Source: Epithemia pelagica
Taxonomy: Eukaryota; Bacillariophyta; Bacillariophyceae; Surirellales; Surirellaceae
Direction: 5' to 3'
Assembly (NCBI GenBank): GCA_946965045.2
Contig: OX337235.1
Location: 2,799,928 to 2,863,927, forward strand
DNA: 64,000 nt
How positions within the stretch are numbered: position 1 is the stretch's first letter; the number at the start of each line of letters is the position of its first letter. The position numbers and the translations under genes were made by a program. Under the pieces are notes generated by a model. That model worked only from the letters and a program-made list of their open reading frames with translations, did no database searches and had not been told where the DNA came from. This document shows positions 57,281-64,000 of the stretch, one piece after another.

Positions 57281-59203
57281 ATGATGCAGTCCGCGTTCTG
57301 CCGACAAGCAAAGAAGAATGGCCGCAGTCGCCATGCGAACACTGCGACGGAAATTCCTTCCAGGTCTGAGGGAGCCCCTTGTGCAAAAGAGAAGACGCGT
57401 CCGGCCCTAAGATCCTCTTCGTCAGCTCATGATACTAGAGTCGCAGCAAGGCGATCGTCTCAAAGTTTACGATTCCAAGGTGCCGCAGTGCCGCGTGTTA
57501 GTGCTTCCTGGTCCTCCACAAGCACCGACAGATTCCAACGAGGGGATGAACATGGCTCACAACCAAGCTATGTTGGTCACGTCGGTCACTCAGGAAGTCA
57601 TCTAGGCAGTCGTTTGCCTTATAGTCAGATTCAGACACAACCTTTTCACTTGACAGGTCAACCACCTGCCCATCCTTCTTACCAACAAGGTTTCCACACC
57701 TACCAGTCCTCCCAAGGTTCCAACTTCCACCATCCTGGTGTTCGTCCACCTCTGTCCCCACAAGGAGCTGTGAGTTTCCAGAACAATGTCATGGTTGGTT
57801 TCAACCAGATGTCGCAGCTGACGTGCTCTCAAGATACCGGAAGTCAGGGTCCCTGCTTTTCGCAAGGCAGTACACAACGTTCGACACAGGAGCAACGTTG
57901 TCATTATCCATCCAGCCAACAGTCTCGAATGATGCCTACTCGAGAGACACCGTCTGTTTTCGCCGATAATGACCCGCTGAAATCCCATGTTGAACCATCT
58001 CGACGAATGCAAAAGTCCCAGTTGCTCGAGATTGCTGGCTATGGGTCTAGCAATATTCCCCAGCCATGGAATCGTACAAATGGAGGGGCCTCACAATGCA
58101 GCACAAAGAGTGGAAGTAAAAGCAGTCTAGGGGATATGAGAAACGTTCTACGTCCGCTTCCGGAATCGAAAATGCCTCTTACTCAAGCGATGCAAACAAA
58201 ACTTCAGGCATTTGTGCGTTGCGAGGTCAAAAAACTTATGCAAACTCAGCACGATTCTTGTATTGAGACTGTCCAAGAGGCAGCTGCCTCAAAGGTGGAC
58301 GAGTATATCGAGGGAAAGAACAAGCTGTTCGACGCCAAGGTCGCTCATGAAATTGAACGTCTTGCTAACCTCCGGACGGAAAACGACGACCATTTCAGGG
58401 ACGTCTGCAAAGAAGCTGCCTCAAACGTGGACGAACACATAAAGGAAAAGAACAAGCTTTTCGACACCAAAGTTGCGGAGGCAATGGAGCTTCATGCTAA
58501 ACTCCGGACGGAAAGCAAAGGCCATTTGAGGAGAGTCTGCGAAGAAGCAAAAGAAGAGCTGTTACAGGAGGTCCACAGTGCAAAGGATGAAGCGCTGGAA
58601 CTAGTCTCAAATGCGACAACAACCACCTTGAAGAAAATTGCAGCTGCAGGAACCCATCTTGTACAAACTATTATTCCCAAGATTAACAAGCACGTCGGAG
58701 GGATCATGGAGACAATCAAAGGAGACCGCCCAAGGGCTCCGTGCCGAGAGAAAACCCCGAGTCCCAAAACATTAGCCAAGGACACTGATTGTCTTCACCA
58801 TCGAGCTCAACGTGAAATAAAGGGGGAAACCATTGAGAAGACGGAAATGGTTGGGAGCTCACGTGACACGTCGAAAAAGAAAACTACTCGAAAGAGGAAC
58901 CTTGCTCCAACTAAATCCACTGTCACACAAAAGCGTGCCAAGATATCTGCTTTGACGCCCCTTGAGATTGTACAGATTGAGTCTTCTCCATCGAACAGAG
59001 TCCGAATAGCAGAATCCCCAACAAGCACAACTGTTTCGATATCTTCTGAAGAACACGAACGAATCAAAAAGAAAGAGAAACAGTTTCTTTCCCAGGGTAC
59101 CAGATCGCGGAGAAATATGTCCAAAGCATCAAAATGCAAGGGGCAGAAAGGAGTACATGTCTCCCACCTCCAAGGCTTCCAAGACATTTCGGGTTTTCTG
59201 TAA
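57281..59203 (+). CDS. Coiled-coil protein with Gln/Ser-rich N-terminus and internal duplication
   Basis: 640 residues from ATG 57281. Residues 1-270 are rich in Gln, Ser, Pro, Tyr and His, without domains. Residues about 300-450 form a coiled coil that includes a 44-residue tandem duplication (ASKVDEYIEGKNKLFDAKVA and ASNVDEHIKEKNKLFDTKVA). The rest is basic, with several NLS-like runs (SKKKTTRKRNLAP, TQKRAKIS, EHERIKKKEKQ) and SPSNR/SPTST sites. Probably nuclear (inference). The overall plan, disordered front, coiled coil, basic tail, recalls chromosome-axis or spindle proteins, but there is no specific match. The true start may lie upstream if a short exon exists. Confidence 0.7.
   Translation: MMQSAFCRQAKKNGRSRHANTATEIPSRSEGAPCAKEKTRPALRSSSSAHDTRVAARRSSQSLRFQGAAVPRVSASWSSTSTDRFQRGDEHGSQPSYVGHVGHSGSHLGSRLPYSQIQTQPFHLTGQPPAHPSYQQGFHTYQSSQGSNFHHPGVRPPLSPQGAVSFQNNVMVGFNQMSQLTCSQDTGSQGPCFSQGSTQRSTQEQRCHYPSSQQSRMMPTRETPSVFADNDPLKSHVEPSRRMQKSQLLEIAGYGSSNIPQPWNRTNGGASQCSTKSGSKSSLGDMRNVLRPLPESKMPLTQAMQTKLQAFVRCEVKKLMQTQHDSCIETVQEAAASKVDEYIEGKNKLFDAKVAHEIERLANLRTENDDHFRDVCKEAASNVDEHIKEKNKLFDTKVAEAMELHAKLRTESKGHLRRVCEEAKEELLQEVHSAKDEALELVSNATTTTLKKIAAAGTHLVQTIIPKINKHVGGIMETIKGDRPRAPCREKTPSPKTLAKDTDCLHHRAQREIKGETIEKTEMVGSSRDTSKKKTTRKRNLAPTKSTVTQKRAKISALTPLEIVQIESSPSNRVRIAESPTSTTVSISSEEHERIKKKEKQFLSQGTRSRRNMSKASKCKGQKGVHVSHLQGFQDISGFL
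58286..58549 (+). repeat. 132-bp coding duplication
   Basis: Two direct copies, 58286-58417 and 58418-58549, each start GCCTCAAA.GTGGACGA and encode 44 residues of coiled coil. They differ at a moderate number of positions, so the duplication is not recent. The unit of 44 residues is not a whole number of heptads, so the second copy may continue as a hendecad (four 11-residue units). Confidence 0.85.
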
Positions 59204-59465
59204 CAAAACTATTCGACCCGACTTCTACCAGAACAGTTTACATCGACCATGGTACCACGCTCTAAGTCTTTCAAGTGACTGGTCTGATATGGTTCTTTCC
59301 CAATTTTCCTCTGTTCTGCTTCCAAAATAACTGTAGAAGTGAAATGCATACATGATATTCAATTTTCCTTCGTGCTACACTGCATTCGCTGCAGGCATAT
59401 ATTCGTCTGATCGTATAAAGCGTCTTCAGAGGTCATAACTGTGAATGCGAGAAGTCGGGCCCTCT
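59204..59465. other. Convergent intergenic region
   Basis: Separates the 3' ends of the coiled-coil gene and PGS1; AT-rich, nothing recognised. Confidence 0.4.
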
Positions 59466-61127
59466 TCAGAAAAACGAACGTATCGTAGGAAGTATGACCT
59501 TGAACGGCAAAGAGAGCTGTGCTGATGGTTCGCGCGAGAAATGCGCAGCATGGTCACTCATTTCATTCCATTCTTGTTTATGTTGTTCGGCAAGTGGGGA
59601 TCGGGGAGGAAACAGTAAAACCAAGTTGCTTTCAAAATCCCGTTGTTCCGATCGTGCCCCAAAGTTACCGGAGCCATGTGTAACGACTTTCAAGTCTTCG
59701 TTTTCGGCAATAGGAAGAGAATCATCTAAGTTCTTTTTCTTATCCAACGTTTCATTGGAACTGGTTGGGACCATGGAGAGCCATAATCCTTTGGCATGAA
59801 ACGTCCAGTCTGGTCGCTGGTAGAACCAAACAGAAATCTTTCCGGATCGAATGGATCGGGCGATCTCATCAAACACGGCTGGAATCCAGACTTTGCCCTT
59901 GTTCCCGGGCTTGTCTTTGGGTTTAAAGCCATGCGAAACTTGTCCGGCAGTCAAAAACTGTACCCGAGGAAAACCATCGATTGCCGCCAGCATTAGTTTG
60001 GTTGGGTTGAGATATGCTGTAGCCAATCGAAGCGCGGCTTGTTGAGTAGTCTCTGTCTTCGATGATGTTGATGATGATGCTTGGAGAAGGTCCTGCATGG
60101 CATCCACATCTGATCGTAACCTTGGTGTGCTACCGAAACTAGAAGGTGCCTGAAAGGTTGGGACAGCAACTGCTACAATTGCATCCTGTGGTTGATCCAC
60201 ATCTATTGTTGGTTTTGCAGAATCCTTGATTGTGGATTCATTTGTCGTCATGACAATGTCTGCGACAGACTCCAACAGAACCGCTGGGGAGGTGGAAGTG
60301 GCTGGACCCACACCGTCTTGGGTGAAGACACGGGCATGCTGACAGAGCACTTCCACTAGTTGTGCATAGAAATCAACCAGACCATTGCCGCCCTGTTGAA
60401 TGGAAAGATAGCGATCATGACGATCGACAAAGTATTCTTCCGACAGGTTTGCACCGGACAGGATAAGAGTATCGTCCACAATATAGGCCTTGATATGAAA
60501 GACTCCCATGAGCTCATTGTATGGGTTTGTTAGAATAGTTTGCCAAAAGTCGGTCAATGCCGAAATCAAAAATACATTGGGAGTGTCACTCTCAGTATTG
60601 TTTTTGGAGGGTGAGGATGATGTACCGAGAGCTTCCAGACAAGCTTTGGCCGAAGAAGTGGTCGTCGCTGTTTCATGCTTCTCGTCCAGCTCCTTGGCAT
60701 CATTCTTCGAGACTTGAACGGGACGAAGGGCGCGATTGAGATCCAGTAAGAGCTTAACATTGACATGATTTTGCTTCTTGGCGTGTCCAATGGCGTCCAG
60801 TAATTCGGCTTCCCGGGGAAACGCTTGTCGGTCCACAGCCGGTCCAATGTAGAGGGAGGCCAAATATACTCGACGCTTCGCCGATCGGATCCGTTGACAA
60901 AGAGTCGAATGAAATTCCTCGGGTGTCGCGGTGACAGACGTACGTGAGGAGGAGGAGCTTCCGAGCAGCTCCACATGATGCGATGCCAAGGGAAAGTGCT
61001 TGTAGCAATACTGCTGCTGCTGCCGTTTGGGAGCAGATGTTGATTCTGGAAGCTGCGGCGGTTGCCGTATCCCACGAAGAGCATTCAATACTCTTTGACG
61101 GCTAAAGATGGCTCTCGGAGGTTTCAT
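59466..61127 (-). CDS. PGS1: Phosphatidylglycerophosphate synthase, PLD superfamily, mitochondrial
   Basis: 553 residues from ATG 61127 (MKPPRAIFSRQRVLNALRGI), an Arg-rich mitochondrial-type start; an ATG at 61181 adds 18 hydrophobic residues. The enzyme joins CDP-diacylglycerol and glycerol-3-phosphate, the committed step to phosphatidylglycerol and cardiolipin. Two HKD-type motifs: HIKAYIVD (H211, K213, D218) followed by LSGANLSEEYFVDRHDRY, and FHAKGLW (H444, K446) followed by HGSGNFGARSEQRDFESNL. Spacing and the GANLSE...DRHDRY and SGNFG...RD.E blocks fit eukaryotic PGS1 rather than bacterial cardiolipin synthase. A Ser/Thr-rich insertion (about 270-365) lies between them. Uninterrupted, no intron. 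Confidence 0.9.
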   Translation of the reverse strand: MKPPRAIFSRQRVLNALRGIRQPPQLPESTSAPKRQQQQYCYKHFPLASHHVELLGSSSSSRTSVTATPEEFHSTLCQRIRSAKRRVYLASLYIGPAVDRQAFPREAELLDAIGHAKKQNHVNVKLLLDLNRALRPVQVSKNDAKELDEKHETATTTSSAKACLEALGTSSSPSKNNTESDTPNVFLISALTDFWQTILTNPYNELMGVFHIKAYIVDDTLILSGANLSEEYFVDRHDRYLSIQQGGNGLVDFYAQLVEVLCQHARVFTQDGVGPATSTSPAVLLESVADIVMTTNESTIKDSAKPTIDVDQPQDAIVAVAVPTFQAPSSFGSTPRLRSDVDAMQDLLQASSSTSSKTETTQQAALRLATAYLNPTKLMLAAIDGFPRVQFLTAGQVSHGFKPKDKPGNKGKVWIPAVFDEIARSIRSGKISVWFYQRPDWTFHAKGLWLSMVPTSSNETLDKKKNLDDSLPIAENEDLKVVTHGSGNFGARSEQRDFESNLVLLFPPRSPLAEQHKQEWNEMSDHAAHFSREPSAQLSLPFKVILPTIRSFF

Positions 61128-61447
61128 GGTTACCGGAACGATCAACACAAGGCAATGGCTGCCGACTGCCGACAATAACAAAGGTTGCGATCATTTTGCA
61201 TTGCAACCAATAACGAGAAGCAAAAAATGCCATCTTGGTCGCTTGTAAGTCGCCTTTATGAGCAGCCGAGACTTTCCGTTTCTTCTTGTTGGAGTTTGGA
61301 GCAGACAACGTGATTCTATCGATAAAGGAAAATTATAAGTTATCGAGTTTGTCGTACAACGTCTGCCCACGTGACTGTTTTCCTAGCCGTGGACTTTGTC
61401 ATTGTGTCACGAGTTGCTCCGCGCCGGGCGACTTCCGCTTTCTCAAC
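61128..61447. other. Spacer between PGS1 and the copia element, with probable start of its 3' LTR
   Basis: On the minus strand a G6 polypurine tract (61449-61454), overlapping the polyprotein stop, is followed by CGTTGAGAAAGCGG. Copia LTRs usually begin TGTTGA after such a tract, so the LTR probably starts about 61448. Its other end is not clear; a CA dinucleotide near 61311-61313 is a candidate. That would make an LTR of about 135 bases ending less than 200 bases from the PGS1 start codon. Confidence 0.45.
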
Positions 61448-61448
61448 G

Positions 61449-61454
61449 CCCCCC
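61449..61454 (-). promoter_or_regulatory. Polypurine tract of the copia element
   Basis: Six G on the minus strand directly after the TAG stop. In LTR retrotransposons such a tract primes plus-strand DNA synthesis and marks the inner edge of the 3' LTR. Confidence 0.55.
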
Positions 61455-64000
61455 TAGTTCGGTATCAATGGCACAACTAGATCACGAAGCAAAGTAAAGT
61501 GGGAGTCATCTCGGTGCTCTTTAGTCAAGAGATCAGCAGGATTGGTTTTGCCGGGAATGTGGTGAACAGAGATTTCACCAGCTTGAATGGCATCACGAAC
61601 AGCTACTTGTCGCATGTTCAAATGACGAAGACGTTTGGTGATGGCTCCTGTGCCACTCCAATCGACGGTCCCCTTGTTGTCATTGAATACCGGGATTGCT
61701 TGATGGATGTCTGGGAGATCCATTTCTTCCATAAGGTACGTGAGATGTTGCCCTTCCTTTGCGATTAAGTCGACTGATTTGATCTCAGCCTCACAAGAAC
61801 TGCGGCTACAGCGCTCCTCGCGTTCTACCTTCCACCATATAGGTCCGCTCGTTCGCATCATCATTGCACCCTGGACGGATTTGCATTCGTCGTCCGTGAC
61901 AGTCCGCGTCTCTTGTTCTTCAGGGAGCGGACGGGAGGCGTCTTGTGGTCCCCAATTGGAGTCCGTGTAGTCGCTAGTGAGACCATGTGGAGGTGGCGTG
62001 ACGTTGTGAGGCCATGCTACGAAGCCGTGTAACTTGTCATCCTCTGGTCTCTCCACGAAACAAAGTCCGCGGTCACTAGTACCCCGTATGTATCGCAGGA
62101 CATGTTTCCCAGCCTCCATGTGTTCAGGAGAGGGATTACTCATATGGCGGCTGAGTAATTTGTGGGCAACAGCAATATCAGGGCGTGTACTGATAGTAAG
62201 CCAGGTGAGTCCTCCGATAAGTGATCGGTACTGCTTCACCAGGTCAGAGTTGGGGTCTGCCTTGGTAGTTGGAGTCGGTAACCGATCGATGGGAAGGCCT
62301 GACCGATAAGGTGTCTTGACTGCGTTGCACTCGTGCATGTTGGACTTCTCCAGTAACCTTTCAACAAATCCAGGTTGTGATATGTGGACGCCGATACCAT
62401 CGTTGGCTGTCTTGAACCATTGATAGCGACACCCGAGGAAGTAGGTGACCGCACCCATAAAGTCCACGGTCAGAAGTTTACCCAGTGACTCTTCAAACCA
62501 TGTCTCCGATTTGGTCGACGCACTGAAGTAGATAAAGTCGTCTACGTAGACTCCGACATACACTGGATCCTCGTCAGGGAACGGCCGGCCCACCAGCACA
62601 CATGGGTCGTTAGCGCACTGTTGGAACCCCAGATCGTTTACTAGGACAGCAATAAACTTGTCATACCAGTGTCGAGGACTGCGTCGAAGTCCGTATAAGG
62701 TTTTCTTCAATTTCCAATACGTTCCAGGCTCACTGATAGGACAGCCACGTGGTGGTTCACAGATAACAACTTCGTCCTCCGGCAATTCCGGTTGACAAAA
62801 CGCATTCTTACAATCGCCTTGTTTGGCTATCTTCCCATGCTGGACCGCAAGAGAAATCAGCAGACGACAACTTGTAGATTGGAGAACTGGGGCATATCGC
62901 TCGGAGTTGCTCCAAATACGTTCTTCTAGGTTCCCCAGTACCACGATACGACTCTTAGCACGGTACGGGTTGCCCAGCTCATCGGGTTTTACTGTGAAGA
63001 TGTTCATAGTTGGGATGGCCTTGAATCCTTGGGCCTTGTATCGTTGATATTCTTCTCCACTGATTACATCGAAGACGTCCATTGTTTTCAAGTTACCGTG
63101 TTCCTCCGAGTATGAGTCCCCCCATATGATCTGATCCGTTGGTTGTAACCTGGGGAGATGCAGGAGGCAGCTAGGTGCTGTCTTCGATATGAGGTTTGCC
63201 GCTGACACAAAGCGTCCGACTAACTGGGGACGACTCGGGTTGGCAGCCCACCCGACTTGCAAAATACCCTCCTTCAACCGCTCAAGATAAGTCTGTAGGA
63301 GGTCGGGGATAGGTATGATAGGTCGTTGATTGTTAGGCAATTTGGAACTCCCCACGAATTCCCAACATCCATCTCTGTCTTGCCGTAGCCGGCCGTGAAG
63401 GAAACCATGAACGTCGGAATAGAATGTTACGGCCTCATCATCACGGATCCAGGTCGGACGGAGGGGATGGTCAACGGTCAGTTCCTGGGGGACATTATCC
63501 TCGGAAGAAGGACTGTCCAGAGAAGGGTGATCGCCTTTGAATGGTAAAACCCCCCATATGCGGTCGGGAGCAACTTCCACCGTTGTTTGATCGTCGGTAC
63601 GGATACTGTAGCTAGGCGTCTGACTGGTAGGCACCTGTAGGACGACACCGGACTGACGGTCTGTGGCACCAACCGGACACCAATAAACCGAGGATCCTGG
63701 CGGATGCAACACCTTAGACTCTGTATGATCCAGTAACGACAACTGGAGCCCCCCATCGTACACGAGCGAAGGGAAAGCATCCGAAACGCCACGGTCAACA
63801 TCCAACGTGTAATCGCTGGACACCGAGAAGGTATGAAGATCCGGGTTGTAAAACACCAACCCGTTACAAAAATCACTGCGCCCAACAGCAATACCCACAA
63901 AGCTATGGGCTTCAAACGTGCGACGAGACCGAGGACCATCGGATGGCCGGTTAAAATACCCAATCGCACCGAACTCAAACAATACACGGTAGTCGGGACG
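61454..64000 (-). CDS. Ty1/copia retrotransposon polyprotein, 3' half (integrase end, RT, RNase H), partial
   Basis: The frame is open from the stop at 61454 to the window edge and continues beyond it, so the ATG at 63982 is not the start. Near the edge it has the end of integrase (RRTFEAHSFVGIAVGR, FYNPDLHTFSVSSDY). Then comes RT: QGFKAIPTMNIFTVKPDELG, KSRIVVLGNLEE, KQGDCKNAFCQPELP, TLYGLRRSPRHWYDKF and the catalytic YVDD (VGVYVDDFIYF). RNase H includes TSDYTDSNWGPQD (Asp), SSCEAEIKSVD (Glu) and FNDNKGTVDW (Asp). It ends with RHLNMRQVAVRDAI and GKTNPADLLTK. This domain order is copia-type. The 842 residues inside the window have no stop or frameshift, which suggests a young and perhaps competent copy. 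Confidence 0.92.
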   Translation of the reverse strand, partial: RPDYRVLFEFGAIGYFNRPSDGPRSRRTFEAHSFVGIAVGRSDFCNGLVFYNPDLHTFSVSSDYTLDVDRGVSDAFPSLVYDGGLQLSLLDHTESKVLHPPGSSVYWCPVGATDRQSGVVLQVPTSQTPSYSIRTDDQTTVEVAPDRIWGVLPFKGDHPSLDSPSSEDNVPQELTVDHPLRPTWIRDDEAVTFYSDVHGFLHGRLRQDRDGCWEFVGSSKLPNNQRPIIPIPDLLQTYLERLKEGILQVGWAANPSRPQLVGRFVSAANLISKTAPSCLLHLPRLQPTDQIIWGDSYSEEHGNLKTMDVFDVISGEEYQRYKAQGFKAIPTMNIFTVKPDELGNPYRAKSRIVVLGNLEERIWSNSERYAPVLQSTSCRLLISLAVQHGKIAKQGDCKNAFCQPELPEDEVVICEPPRGCPISEPGTYWKLKKTLYGLRRSPRHWYDKFIAVLVNDLGFQQCANDPCVLVGRPFPDEDPVYVGVYVDDFIYFSASTKSETWFEESLGKLLTVDFMGAVTYFLGCRYQWFKTANDGIGVHISQPGFVERLLEKSNMHECNAVKTPYRSGLPIDRLPTPTTKADPNSDLVKQYRSLIGGLTWLTISTRPDIAVAHKLLSRHMSNPSPEHMEAGKHVLRYIRGTSDRGLCFVERPEDDKLHGFVAWPHNVTPPPHGLTSDYTDSNWGPQDASRPLPEEQETRTVTDDECKSVQGAMMMRTSGPIWWKVEREERCSRSSCEAEIKSVDLIAKEGQHLTYLMEEMDLPDIHQAIPVFNDNKGTVDWSGTGAITKRLRHLNMRQVAVRDAIQAGEISVHHIPGKTNPADLLTKEHRDDSHFTLLRDLVVPLIPN

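Noticed and set aside
57139-57369. 76-residue open frame before the coiled-coil gene
   Set aside because: It overlaps the larger gene in another frame and no convincing donor or acceptor links them; noted only as a possible first exon.
1-64000. tRNA, rRNA or CRISPR-like arrays
   Set aside because: B-box-like GGTTCGA strings near 14053 and 10207 lack a cloverleaf around them; there are no regularly spaced repeats with unique spacers.

Overview
The window looks like nuclear DNA of a diatom, most likely a pennate one. Genes lie on both strands. Where introns exist they are few and short (79 to 153 bases), with GT-AG ends. Several predicted proteins are of kinds I associate with diatoms: a C-terminal module resembling DUF6824, an SGNH-like type II membrane protein, a single-pass protein with a Ser/Pro/Thr-rich tail, and a secreted FAD-linked oxidase. 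The mobile elements also fit: Ty1/copia, PIF/Harbinger with a plant-transposon-type DDE domain, and LINEs. This rests on pattern recognition only; no database was searched.

Layout. 1-6990: LINE-type retroelements on the minus strand. A broken copy (element A, copy 1) lies next to a second, 5'-truncated copy of A whose open frame is fused to the C-terminal domain of an unrelated LINE (element B). 7529-13664: host genes for a membrane protein, a degenerate mitochondrial cyclophilin and a three-exon NmrA-like NADP-binding protein. A 117-bp Harbinger-like MITE sits at 10339-10455. 13.9-20.9 kb: a probable DNA transposon with two convergent genes, an endonuclease III-like (HhH-GPD) DNA glycosylase and a 1350-residue hAT-like transposase, flanked on both sides by clusters of ACTATA motifs. 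22728-25273: a PIF/Harbinger element with 31-bp inverted ends and a TAA target duplication, ending 250 bases before a five-exon SNF2-PHD chromatin remodeller gene (25524-29369).

29.6-61.1 kb is host sequence. It holds two long low-complexity proteins (one ending in a nuclear signal, one with a beta-propeller-like region), an EngB-type organellar GTPase, an SGNH-like membrane protein, a zinc-finger protein, a secreted berberine-bridge-like FAD oxidase that is a pseudogene with three lesions, a large SP-rich protein ending in a CaaX box, a DUF6824-like protein, prefoldin subunit 6, a coiled-coil protein with an internal duplication, and mitochondrial PGS1. 61.45 kb to the window end is the 3' half of a Ty1/copia polyprotein.

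The most unusual object is the glycosylase plus hAT-like pair at 14-20.5 kb. I know of no described transposon family that carries a base-excision glycosylase beside a hAT transposase. Its exact ends could not be fixed by eye.
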